From: CAG-791 sp963605745
GTDB taxonomy: Bacteria; Bacillota; Clostridia; Lachnospirales; Lachnospiraceae
NCBI GenBank assembly: GCA_963605745.1
Contig: CAVCWT010000050.1
Coordinates: forward strand, 1-13,430
Reading direction: 5' to 3'
Length of the DNA stretch: 13,430 bases
Below the pieces are notes generated by a model. The model was not told where the DNA came from. It did not search any database and saw only the letters and a program-made list of their open reading frames with translations. Positions 6,008-13,407 of the stretch are shown here, in pieces (within the stretch, counting starts at the first letter, position 1; each line of letters opens with the position of its first letter). The position numbers and the translations under genes are program-made.

Positions 6008-9000
6008 TCACAACGAACAGTCCTGCTGTCGCTCCAGTGCCTTCTGCGCTCCCGAGAGCAGCAGCTTAATGCGGTTTAACTGATTGACCTCCGACGCACC
6101 CGGATCATAGTCGATGGCCGCAAGGTTCGCCTCCGGGTACAAGGCACGAACCTTTTTCGATACACCCTTTCCGACCACGTGATTCGGAAGGCATCCAAAC
6201 GGCTGAATGCAGATGACATTCGGAACACCGCTCTTAATGAGCTCGATCATCTCGCCCGTGAGGAACCACCCCTCACCCGTCTGGTTGCCGATGTCAACCA
6301 CCGGCTTTGCATACTCCACCACCTGATAGATGCTCGCCGGCGCCTCGAAATGCCGGCTCTTTTCATATTCACGGTAAATCGGCCGAAGCGCAATGTCCTC
6401 AATCGCATGAATGGAAAGGTTCATGCCAAAGGCAGCCGATTTTGACGTGCCGAGGTTCTCGGCCTTGTAAATCTGATTGTAAAAACAATACAGCATAAAG
6501 CCCATGAGATCCGGAACCACGGCCTCGGCACCCTCGTGCTCGAGTACCTCGACAAGGTGGTTGTTGGCCGCATAGGAGTACTTGACCAGAATCTCGCCGA
6601 CCACGCCGACGCGGGGCTTTTTCAGATTCTCATCAATCGGCAGCGCATCAAAATCGCGGATGATCTCGCAGGCGAGCTTTTGCACCTTACGAAGAGGGAA
6701 CCCCTTGGTCTTAACGAGGAAATCGGAGCACTTCTTCGTCCACTTCTCATACATCGCCTGTACGGAGCCCGGTTCCTTCTCATACGGCCGCATGCGATAG
6801 ACGCACTTCATCAGGACATCGCCCAGAATGACCGCAAAGGCCAGCCTTGTGATGAGCGGGAACGTGATCTTAAAGCCCGGATTCCCCTCAAGGCCGGAGA
6901 GGTTCGCCGAAATAACGGGCACCTGCTCCATTCCTGCCTTCTTTAAGGCTCTTCGAATAAAGCCGATGTAGTTGGAGGCGCGGCATCCACCGCCCGTCTG
7001 CGACATGATGACAGCGGTTTTGTTCAGGTCGTATTTGCCCGAAGAGAGGGCCTCCATGACCTGCCCAACCACGAAAAGGGACGGATAGCAGGCATCGTTG
7101 TTGACGTATTTTAAGCCGTAGTCGATGGCCTCGTGGTTGTCGTTTCGCATCAGCACGAGGTTGTAGCCGCAGGACCTTGCTGCGGGCTCGATGAGGTCGA
7201 AATGAATCGGCGACATCTGCGGGCAGAGGATCGTGTAGTTCTCATCGAACATCTTTTTCGTAAAGGGAACCTTGGTGATCCCTGTGGAACGAATGGTGCG
7301 CTTTAACACATTTTTGTCCCGGATGCTGATGGCGGCGATAAGAGAGCGCACGCGGATTCTCGCAGCGCCCAGGTTGTTGACCTCATCGATCTTGAGGCAG
7401 GTGTAGATCTTGTCCGAGCCGGTGAGGATGTCACTGACCTGATCGGTGGTGACGGCATCCACGCCGCAGCCAAAGGAGTTAAGCTGGATGAGATCCAGGT
7501 CCTCACGAGTGCGAACGTAGGAGGCCGCTGCATAGAGCCTCGAGTGGTACATCCACTGATCCAGAACAACGAGCGGGCGCTCGGGAGTGCCAAGGTGCGA
7601 GATCGCATCCTCCGTCAATACGGCAAAGCCGTAGGAACCGATCATCTCCGGAATGCCGTGGTTGATCTCGGGATCGAGATGGTAAGGGCGGCCGGCCAGA
7701 ACAATGCCCTTGGTGCCGGTGCTCTCCATAAAGCTAAGGACTCTTTCGCCCTCGGCCTGCACGTCCTTTCTGAACTGCAGGAGCTCCTTCCAGGCAGCCT
7801 CGGCAGCGGAGAGAACCTCGCTTTGCGGGAGCTCAGAGAACTCCTTTGTGAGCGCCTCGGAGATGGTCTTTAAATTCGTAAAGGCCATGTAAGGGTGCCG
7901 AAAGGCAACCTTGCCTGACATGATCTCCTCCACGTTGTTCTTAATATTCTCGGGATAAGCAGACACAATGGGACAGTTGTAATGGTTGTCGGCATCGTTA
8001 TTTTCATCCCTCTCATAGAACAGGGAAGGATAGAAAATAAAGTCTGCGTGTGCCTTCTCAATGAGCCACTGCACGTGGCCGTGGGTGAGCTTGGCCGGGT
8101 AGCACTCGGACTCCGAGGGGATGGACTCGATGCCCATCTCATAAATCGCATGCGTCGAGAGAGGAGAGAGGATGACCCGGTATCCTAGCTGGGCAAAAAA
8201 CGTGGCCCAGAACGGATAGTCCTCGTACATGTTCAGAACGCGCGGAATACCAACGGTGCCTCGAACGGCCTGCTTCTGCGTCAGCGGCTTGTAGGAGAAG
8301 AGACGCTTTAGCTTGAACTGGAACATGTTGGGGATGCCGTTGTCTGTTTTCTCAAGGCCAAGGCCTCTTTCACAGCGGTTGCCGGAGATGAACTGGCGTC
8401 CGTCATTAAAGTGGTTTACCGTCAGGCGGCAGTTGTTGCTGCACTTGCCGCAGCTGCGAAGGGTGGTCTCAAAGGTCAGCTCCTCCATCTCCTCAAGGCT
8501 CAGCATCGGAGAAGGAGAGGTCTCGTCGTAGCGCTCCCTTGCAATGAGGGCGGCGCCGAAGGCACCCATGATGCCGGCGATATCCGGTCGGATGACATTG
8601 CCGCCGGAGATCAGCTCCAGGGCACGCAGAACGGCGTCGTTGTAGAAGGTTCCCCCCTGTACCACGATGTTCTTGCCAAGCTCTGCGGCAGAGGACACCT
8701 TCATCACCTTGAACAGGGCGTTCTTGATGACAGAGTAGGCAAGGCCTGCGGAGATATCCGAGACGGTTGCGCCTTCCTTTTGTGCCTGTTTCACACGGGA
8801 GTTCATGAACACCGTGCAGCGGGTTCCAAGGTCGATCGGGTTCTCGGCGAACAGTGCCGCCCTGGCAAAGTCCTCGACGGAATAGTTCAGGGACTTGGCA
8901 AAGGTCTCAATGAAGGAGCCGCAGCCCGACGAGCAGGCTTCATTTAAGGTGACGGAATCAACGGCGCCGTTCTTGATGCGGATGCACTTCATATCCTGAC

Positions 9001-10270
9001 CGCCGATGTCCAGAATGCAGTCCACATTAGGGTCAAAATACGACGCGCCGTAATAGTGTGCAATGGTCTCAACCTCGCCCCAGTCCAGCTTGAAGGCCGC
9101 CTTTAAAAGGGCCTCGCCGTAGCCGGTGGAGCAGCCGCCTGCGATGGTGACGCCGGAGGGGAGCTGCTGGTCGAGATCTGTGATGCCGCGGATGGCCGTT
9201 TTGATGGGAGATCCGCTGTTGGAGGAATAAAAGGACCAAAGGAGCTGTCCGTCCTCGCCGATAAGGGCAAGCTTGGTCGTGGTGGAGCCGGCATCGATGC
9301 CAAGGAACGCTTTGCCTTGGTAGGATGCGAGGGCGCCGGTCGCCACCTTGTGGCTCTCATGGCGCGTTCGGAAATCCGTATAGGCCGTCTCATCTGCAAA
9401 GAGGGGCGTCATGCGGTGCACCTCGAATTCCATCTGCAGGGGGTGCGCTGTTTTCTCTAACAGGTCCTCCACGAGGATGGAGTTGTCCTCTTTGGCCTGG
9501 TAGGCGGAGCCCATGGCAGGGAAGAGGTGCGAATTCTCGACCTCAATGGTGTGCTCCTCGTCCAGATGGAGCTCGCGGATAAAGGCAGCCTTGAGCTCTG
9601 TGAGGAAATGGAGCGGGCCGCCGAGGAAGGCTACGTGTCCACGGATCGGCTTGCCCTGGGCAAGGCCCGAAATCGTCTGAATGACAACCGCCTGGAAAAT
9701 GGAGGCAGCAAGGTCCTCCTTGCGGGCGCCGTCATTGATGAGGGGTTGAATGTCGGATTTTGCGAATACGCCGCAGCGAGCGGCAATGGTGTAGAGGGAC
9801 TCGTAATGTTTGGCATAGTCGTTTAGCCCTGCTGCATCGGTCTGCAGAAGGGAAGCCATCTGGTCGATGAAGGAGCCGGTGCCGCCGGCACAGGTGCCGT
9901 TCATGCGCTGCTCCACATTACCGTTTTCAAAATAGATGATCTTGGCATCCTCACCGCCGAGCTCGATGGCAACGTCGGTTAAGGGCGCAATGTTCTCGAT
10001 GGCAGAGGCCTCGGCAACGACCTCCTGCACAAAGGGAATTCCCAGGTAATTGGCCAGAGAAAGTCCGCCGGATCCGGTGATCACGGGATGAATGCGAATG
10101 TTGCCGTGCTCGTTATGAATCTCTTCAAGGATGTCATGGAGAGTTTCGCGAATCTGTGCGTGGTGGCGGCGATAGTCGCCGAACAAGAGGTTCCTGTCAC
10201 AGTCTAAGAGCGCTGCCTTGACGGTGGTGGAGCCGATATCAATTCCGAGTGTGTAGTCCTTAGCAATCAC
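6008..10270 (-). CDS. Giant fused acyl-CoA dehydratase activase / 2-hydroxyacyl-CoA dehydratase-like protein
   Basis: A protein of 1420 residues built from modules normally on separate chains. Module 1 (about 1-260) is an ASKHA activase of the HgdC/BcrAD-BadFG type with the phosphate loop GIDIGSTT; C127 and C166 fall at the same numbers I recall for the [4Fe-4S] ligands of Acidaminococcus HgdC. Module 2 (about 322-590) is a second activase with GIDAGSTT and Cys at 446, 450 and 485. A Cys-rich joint follows (C607, C610, C614, C633). A DUF2229-like domain starts near 667. The C-terminal part (about 1000-1420) is HgdB/dehydratase-like, with Cys in NNDACYP, TGGGCRASN and QPFGCLPNHVVG. HgdC-type activases use ATP to push an electron to very low potential; here donor and acceptor may share one chain. 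The substrate is unknown and no separate dehydratase subunits are in the window. The GTG start follows CAGGAG (10284-10279) at 8 nt. Confidence 0.92.
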   Translation of the reverse strand: MIAKDYTLGIDIGSTTVKAALLDCDRNLLFGDYRRHHAQIRETLHDILEEIHNEHGNIRIHPVITGSGGLSLANYLGIPFVQEVVAEASAIENIAPLTDVAIELGGEDAKIIYFENGNVEQRMNGTCAGGTGSFIDQMASLLQTDAAGLNDYAKHYESLYTIAARCGVFAKSDIQPLINDGARKEDLAASIFQAVVIQTISGLAQGKPIRGHVAFLGGPLHFLTELKAAFIRELHLDEEHTIEVENSHLFPAMGSAYQAKEDNSILVEDLLEKTAHPLQMEFEVHRMTPLFADETAYTDFRTRHESHKVATGALASYQGKAFLGIDAGSTTTKLALIGEDGQLLWSFYSSNSGSPIKTAIRGITDLDQQLPSGVTIAGGCSTGYGEALLKAAFKLDWGEVETIAHYYGASYFDPNVDCILDIGGQDMKCIRIKNGAVDSVTLNEACSSGCGSFIETFAKSLNYSVEDFARAALFAENPIDLGTRCTVFMNSRVKQAQKEGATVSDISAGLAYSVIKNALFKVMKVSSAAELGKNIVVQGGTFYNDAVLRALELISGGNVIRPDIAGIMGAFGAALIARERYDETSPSPMLSLEEMEELTFETTLRSCGKCSNNCRLTVNHFNDGRQFISGNRCERGLGLEKTDNGIPNMFQFKLKRLFSYKPLTQKQAVRGTVGIPRVLNMYEDYPFWATFFAQLGYRVILSPLSTHAIYEMGIESIPSESECYPAKLTHGHVQWLIEKAHADFIFYPSLFYERDENNDADNHYNCPIVSAYPENIKNNVEEIMSGKVAFRHPYMAFTNLKTISEALTKEFSELPQSEVLSAAEAAWKELLQFRKDVQAEGERVLSFMESTGTKGIVLAGRPYHLDPEINHGIPEMIGSYGFAVLTEDAISHLGTPERPLVVLDQWMYHSRLYAAASYVRTREDLDLIQLNSFGCGVDAVTTDQVSDILTGSDKIYTCLKIDEVNNLGAARIRVRSLIAAISIRDKNVLKRTIRSTGITKVPFTKKMFDENYTILCPQMSPIHFDLIEPAARSCGYNLVLMRNDNHEAIDYGLKYVNNDACYPSLFVVGQVMEALSSGKYDLNKTAVIMSQTGGGCRASNYIGFIRRALKKAGMEQVPVISANLSGLEGNPGFKITFPLITRLAFAVILGDVLMKCVYRMRPYEKEPGSVQAMYEKWTKKCSDFLVKTKGFPLRKVQKLACEIIRDFDALPIDENLKKPRVGVVGEILVKYSYAANNHLVEVLEHEGAEAVVPDLMGFMLYCFYNQIYKAENLGTSKSAAFGMNLSIHAIEDIALRPIYREYEKSRHFEAPASIYQVVEYAKPVVDIGNQTGEGWFLTGEMIELIKSGVPNVICIQPFGCLPNHVVGKGVSKKVRALYPEANLAAIDYDPGASEVNQLNRIKLLLSGAQKALERQQDCSL

Positions 10271-10351
10271 GTAATGTACTCCTGTAAATGTAGCACTGTC
10301 CTCATGTCTGCTAAAAAGGCGTGGGCCGGCGGACGGAAGACACAGATTTTA

Positions 10352-10371
10352 ATCAGAATCTGGATTCTGAT
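10352..10371. promoter_or_regulatory. Perfect 9-bp dyad, possible operator
   Basis: ATCAGAATC (10352-10360) and GATTCTGAT (10363-10371) are perfect inverse copies over a 2-bp centre. It lies 82 bp upstream of the activase start in an AT-rich part of the divergent region, so a dimeric regulator site is plausible. No regulator gene is adjacent. Confidence 0.45.
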
Positions 10372-10385
10372 ACTTCTAATTAAAT

Positions 10386-10442
10386 GCGTTTTTTGTCCAA
10401 AAGCGCATCCTAGGGATTATAGACCGGGTTTAGGACAAACGC
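10386..10442. promoter_or_regulatory. Spaced inverted repeat in divergent region
   Basis: GCGTTTTTTGTCC (10386-10398) and GGACAAACGC (10433-10442) are inverse copies apart from three extra T residues in the left arm. They bracket 34 bp containing a weak plus-strand promoter-like pair (TTGTCC and TATAGA, 19 nt apart). They could be a looping operator or an RNA stem. Confidence 0.3.
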
Positions 10443-10470
10443 AACGAAGAGAAAGCCAACAAAAGATTAA

Positions 10471-10485
10471 AATTGTATAACAATT
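10471..10485. promoter_or_regulatory. Short AT-rich dyad
   Basis: AATTGT and ACAATT flank ATA, which makes a 15-bp palindrome that also contains TATAAC, a possible -10 element for the rhomboid-like operon. No matching -35 hexamer is clear, so this is weak. Confidence 0.25.
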
Positions 10486-10550
10486 CAGGGCTGTACTTGC
10501 GGAAGGAGCAGAAAGTGAAGTATGCTGAAGGTCAAATTCAGGACACGTCA

Positions 10551-10613
10551 CAGGTGGGCCCTGGCGGAGATGTTCGCTGCGGGCAGCCGGACATTCTGCC
10601 GCCACCCTACCTG
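10551..10613 (+). other. Strong leader stem upstream of the rhomboid-like operon
   Basis: Nested pairing covers 63 nt. CAGGT (10551-10555) pairs with ACCTG (10609-10613), GGG (10556-10558) with CCC (10605-10607), GGCGG (10563-10567) with CCGCC (10599-10603), and GCTGC (10576-10580) with GCAGC (10583-10587). It ends 19 nt before AAGGAG (10633-10638). The frame runs open through it from an ATG at 10522, but the pairing and the position fit a 5' UTR structure better than coding sequence. No T-run follows, so it is not an intrinsic terminator. I recognise no riboswitch class. Confidence 0.5.
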
Positions 10614-10647
10614 TGGCGTGCCCTTTCGTTACAAGGAGTTAATGCGT

Positions 10648-11730
10648 ATGTTAAACGGCAGCAACAGACAACCTTACGGAAAGCGTTCCGGGAATCCCTT
10701 CAGCTGGTTTCTGGATCATTTCTCGATTCCGAATCTGTCTCTGATCATTATTTTATGTTACGGCTTTGGTTATATTCTCCAGGCAGTCAATTCGTCCTTC
10801 CTGGATTATCTGACGCTGAATCCGTATCTGATCTTCAGGGGACAGGTGTGGCGCCTGATTACGTGGGTATTGGTGCCGCCGGGAACCAGCAATATTTTCT
10901 TTATTCTGATTGCCATGATGTTCTACTATTCCATCGGTACCTCGTTAGAGAATGCGTGGGGGACGAGAGAGTACAATGCCTACATCTGGACGGGTATTGG
11001 CCTGACGATTGTGGGAGCGTTTGTATCCGGCGCAATTCTCCTGGCGGTAGCCAGCGGATATGACGGCATGACGGCGGACATTCTGCGGATGAATTATCAG
11101 ATGCTGGCGAGGTATTTCAGCACCTATTATGTCTCGACCTCGATCTTCCTCGCCTATGCAATGACCTTTCCGGATGCAACGGTTCTTTTGTGGTTCATCA
11201 TTCCGGTGAAGGTTAAATGGATGGGAGTGGTGTACGGCGTGCTGCTCCTGATTGATTTTGTCAATGCAGCAAGAGGGGGCGGTTTGTCCGGGCTCTTTAT
11301 CTGCATTTCGATGATCGCATCGCTGGCCAATTTCCTGATTTTCTGGCTGCGGCGCAAGGATCTGCGCCGGTTCTCGCCAAAGGAGATCAAGCGAAGAGCA
11401 GATTTCCGGAATGCGGTGAATCGCGGGCAGAAGGCAGCGAGTCAGGGCGGATTCAGCCAGGGAGCATCGAGAATGCGGCCTGCGGGCGCAGGGGACTATA
11501 ATGGTCAAACAGGACGACCGGCCGGCTATACCGTGGCACGCCACCGCTGCGCAATCTGCGGCAAAACAGAACTGGACGATCCGACGGCCGAGTTTCGCTA
11601 CTGTTCCAAATGCCAGGGCGGCTACGAATTCTGCCAGGATCATCTGTTCTCACATCAGCATTCTGTAAACGGCTCGGGGCCGCTTCCGGCAGAACGAGTT
11701 GTGAATGTGGAACCGGACGGAAGGGAATAA
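10648..11730 (+). CDS. Rhomboid-like membrane protein with C-terminal zinc ribbon, probable pseudoprotease
   Basis: Encodes 360 residues. I chose the ATG at 10648 because AAGGAG (10633-10638) lies 9 nt before it; the ATG at 10642 is too close, and the ATG at 10522 would put a strong RNA stem inside the gene. About six hydrophobic helices occupy residues 28-250. Rhomboid hallmarks are the GQVWRLITW motif before helix 2 and GTSLENAWGTREY after it. The catalytic GxSG is replaced by VSTSIF, and the helix-6 His position reads AARGGGLSG with no His, so proteolysis looks unlikely. A basic linker follows. The tail carries CxxC at 301-304, CxxC at 319-322, then C329, H332 and more His, which looks like a zinc-binding ribbon on the cytosolic side. 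It is the first gene of a three-gene operon, 53 nt before the sigma-like gene. The fold is fairly sure; function is unknown. Confidence 0.78.
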   Translation: MLNGSNRQPYGKRSGNPFSWFLDHFSIPNLSLIIILCYGFGYILQAVNSSFLDYLTLNPYLIFRGQVWRLITWVLVPPGTSNIFFILIAMMFYYSIGTSLENAWGTREYNAYIWTGIGLTIVGAFVSGAILLAVASGYDGMTADILRMNYQMLARYFSTYYVSTSIFLAYAMTFPDATVLLWFIIPVKVKWMGVVYGVLLLIDFVNAARGGGLSGLFICISMIASLANFLIFWLRRKDLRRFSPKEIKRRADFRNAVNRGQKAASQGGFSQGASRMRPAGAGDYNGQTGRPAGYTVARHRCAICGKTELDDPTAEFRYCSKCQGGYEFCQDHLFSHQHSVNGSGPLPAERVVNVEPDGRE

Positions 11731-11783
11731 CTGCTAAATAGTTACATAAGAAATGAAAGGCCGGAAAACGGAAGGTCATTCAC

Positions 11784-12599
11784 ATGGTGGAAAATAATAT
11801 GGATCAGAATATGGATAAAAGTGCAGAGGAAAAAGAGCAGCAGAAGGAAGATCAGGGAAAGCGCCTGCAGAACATCCTGCGAAGCCTTGTTGCGGCAGCA
11901 AGAAAGAACAGAGGCGTGATCGAAAAGGATCAGCTGGACAAGGCTTTGTCGGAACTGTCTTTGGATGAAGAGCAGACCAAGATGGTCGAAGAGTATCTGG
12001 CTGCGAACAACATCGGCGTGGATGTTCCACTGGAGACAGAGGAAGTGCTCTCAAAGGAGGAGAGCAACTACCTCGAGGAGTACACCAAGATGGTGAATGA
12101 TCTCGAGCAGCCTTCCCTGGGAGAGCTGGAGGCGGTGGAGATTCAGGCAATGGCAGGAGAGGCATCGGCGCAGCGTCAGCTCGCAGAATGGATGCTGCCA
12201 AAGGTTGTGGACCTGGCTAAACTCTATGCCGGACAGGGCGTTTACATGGAGGATCTGATCGGTGCCGGAAACGAAGCGCTGGTCAGGGCGACCAAGCTCC
12301 TGGCCCCATTAGACGGACCGGAGGATGTTGAGCCTGCACTGGCAGAACGGATTATGAATGCCATGGAGGATCTCGTTGCCGAGAATCTGGATGCGGTATC
12401 TGCAGATGAAACAGCAACAGAAAGAGCCAACAAGGTACTGGAAAAGGCCAATGAGCTCGCAGAGGACCTTCGCAGAAAGGTGACGGTAGAGGAGCTGGCT
12501 GCAGAGGGCGAGGTGACCGAGGAAGAAATCCTGGATGCCATCCGGATCTCCGGCAACAAGATCGAAAGTCTGGAGTATGGAGATAGCAAATCAAAATGA
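11784..12599 (+). CDS. Sigma-70-like protein lacking promoter-recognition regions
   Basis: Encodes 271 acidic residues. Residues 27-79 resemble sigma region 1.1 (helical, ending EEYLAANNIGV). Residues 96-130 resemble region 1.2. Residues 131-175 match regions 2.1-2.2, the core-binding helices (LPKVVDLAKLYAGQGVYMED, then LIGAGNEALVRATK). The part aligned with 2.3-2.4 (about 176-205) lacks the aromatic and basic residues that melt and read the -10 element. Residues 230-265 resemble region 3 (TVEELAAEGEVTEEEILDAI, then ESLE). Region 4, which reads the -35 box, is absent. It may bind the RNA polymerase beta-prime coiled coil without recognising a promoter, acting as a decoy or accessory factor; that is inference. 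The start follows GGAAGG with an 8-nt gap. It overlaps the next gene by 4 bp. Alternatively it is a decaying sigma paralogue, but the frame is intact. Confidence 0.75.
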   Translation: MVENNMDQNMDKSAEEKEQQKEDQGKRLQNILRSLVAAARKNRGVIEKDQLDKALSELSLDEEQTKMVEEYLAANNIGVDVPLETEEVLSKEESNYLEEYTKMVNDLEQPSLGELEAVEIQAMAGEASAQRQLAEWMLPKVVDLAKLYAGQGVYMEDLIGAGNEALVRATKLLAPLDGPEDVEPALAERIMNAMEDLVAENLDAVSADETATERANKVLEKANELAEDLRRKVTVEELAAEGEVTEEEILDAIRISGNKIESLEYGDSKSK

Positions 12600-13018
12600 G
12601 CATGGAGAATAACAGCTACAAATACATTCTGGACAGTCTGTCGACGCTGCAGCTGGGGTCCCATTATACCTACCGGGAGCTTCTGGATGATATCGAGATC
12701 AGCTACAAATTCCGATGCATCATCAAACAGTATTTTCTGCAGAACATCGACGCGGATACCACGCTGGAAAGCCATCTTTATTACATGAAGCCGCAGGACG
12801 AGAGCTGCCGCATTTATCAGCAGCTGAAGGCCAGAATCCGCATTTATGTTCCGAAGGAGAAGGTGCACAGAAACGGCGAAACAACGTGTGAATATGAAGA
12901 GCGCACGTTAAAGCCCGAGGAGCTGGCCTCCATCAGCCCGCATCAAAAAGAAATGATGGGAATTATGATCTCAGAACTCCAAATTTCCAAGATGGGATTG
13001 ATGACATTTGTCGTCTGA
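12596..13018 (+). CDS. Small cytosolic protein coupled to the sigma-like gene, function unknown
   Basis: Encodes 140 residues without a signal peptide or membrane helix. Its ATG overlaps the sigma-like stop (ATGA), the classic arrangement for translational coupling. A second ATG at 12602 is possible. The ribosome-binding site is weak (GGAG at 12579-12582, 13 nt away), which fits dependence on upstream translation. The N-terminal half looks mixed helical (YRELLDDIEISYKFRCIIKQ), with several Tyr and scattered Cys but no CxxC pair. I do not recognise the family. Coupling suggests its product works with the sigma-like protein, possibly in a fixed ratio. A terminator follows 11 nt after the stop. 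Confidence 0.8.
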   Translation: MSMENNSYKYILDSLSTLQLGSHYTYRELLDDIEISYKFRCIIKQYFLQNIDADTTLESHLYYMKPQDESCRIYQQLKARIRIYVPKEKVHRNGETTCEYEERTLKPEELASISPHQKEMMGIMISELQISKMGLMTFVV

Positions 13019-13029
13019 TTGGATATAAT

Positions 13030-13074
13030 GCCGTTACTGACGTCTGCCACGTTGGTAACGGCTTCTTAATTTTC
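13030..13074 (+). terminator. Intrinsic terminator of the rhomboid/sigma-like operon
   Basis: GCCGTTAC (13030-13037) pairs with GTAACGGC (13055-13062), with ACGT-CTGCC-ACGT able to pair inside. TTCTTAATTTT follows. It closes the operon; copy B of the folded element begins 38 nt later. Confidence 0.88.
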
Positions 13075-13111
13075 CGGGGCGATTCTGCCCATATGATTTC
13101 CTGTAAAAGAA

Positions 13112-13127
13112 GTATCTGTTTAGCACC
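13112..13127 (+). repeat. Left terminal inverted repeat, copy B
   Basis: GTATCTGTTTAGCACC is the exact reverse complement of copy A's right end (2335-2350). This is the key evidence that the two are ends of one element family. Confidence 0.88.
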
Positions 13128-13145
13128 CTCATCTCGATTTTGGTA

Positions 13146-13173
13146 CTCGAAAATGCCTTATGGCATTTTCGAG
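13146..13173 (+). repeat. Hairpin 1 of copy B
   Basis: CTCGAAAATGCC pairs perfectly with GGCATTTTCGAG over a TTAT loop. It has the same arms as 2132-2182 in copy A, without the duplicated centre. Confidence 0.88.
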
Positions 13174-13179
13174 TTGTTT

Positions 13180-13213
13180 GGAGTGATTGCCGACTATGTC
13201 GGCAATACACTCC
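13180..13213 (+). repeat. Hairpin 2 of copy B
   Basis: GGAGTG-ATTGCCGAC pairs with GTCGGCAAT-CACTCC, with a single bulged A at 13207 and a TAT loop. Copy A (2189-2222) has GGC in place of GAC, which leaves a G-T wobble, and a different loop (ACA), so the substitution keeps the stem. Confidence 0.85.
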
Positions 13214-13220
13214 TGGCTTC

Positions 13221-13325
13221 GGAGAAACTGCATACGCAGATTTCTCCTCGCATTTTCTCCTACCTTGGAGTGGCTTCGCTCACTCCGTGCTGCAGGGGAA
13301 ACCGCCTACGCGGCTTTCTCCTTGC
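13221..13325 (+). repeat. Copy B cassette: two homologous hairpins around a third
   Basis: Hairpin 13221-13247 pairs GGAGAAACTGC with GCAG(A)TTTCTCC over loop ATAC. Hairpin 13292-13325 pairs GGGGAAACCGC with GCGG(C)TTTCTCC over loop CTAC, and its outer bases GCAG and TTGC partly extend the stem. They are clearly duplicates, and a T-A pair in the first is a C-G pair in the second. Between them GGAGTG (13267-13272) pairs with CACTCC (13281-13286). Confidence 0.85.
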
Positions 13326-13347
13326 ATTCGAAAAATCTCGATGTGGC

Positions 13348-13407
13348 TGGCCATGAGGCCGACACTCGAAGGCAGCTGCACTGCCTTCTCCTGTTTGGCC
13401 TTGGCCA
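13348..13407 (+). repeat. Stem-with-inner-hairpin module of copy B
   Basis: TGGCCA(TG)AGGCC (13348-13360) pairs with GGCCTTGGCCA (13397-13407). Inside it GAAGGCAG (13368-13375) pairs perfectly with CTGCCTTC (13381-13388). It takes the place of copy A's stem at 2249-2273 between shared flanks (GTGGCTGG and CCACCTG). Confidence 0.82.

Noticed and set aside
10522..10647. N-terminal extension of the rhomboid-like protein to the ATG at 10522
   Set aside because: The AAGGAG upstream is 13 nt away, the interval contains a strong RNA stem, and an ideal site precedes the ATG at 10648. It remains possible but less likely.
10473..11063. A 196-codon + frame overlapping the rhomboid-like gene
   Set aside because: It starts at TTG without a fitting ribosome-binding site and runs out of frame through the membrane helices of the rhomboid-like protein.
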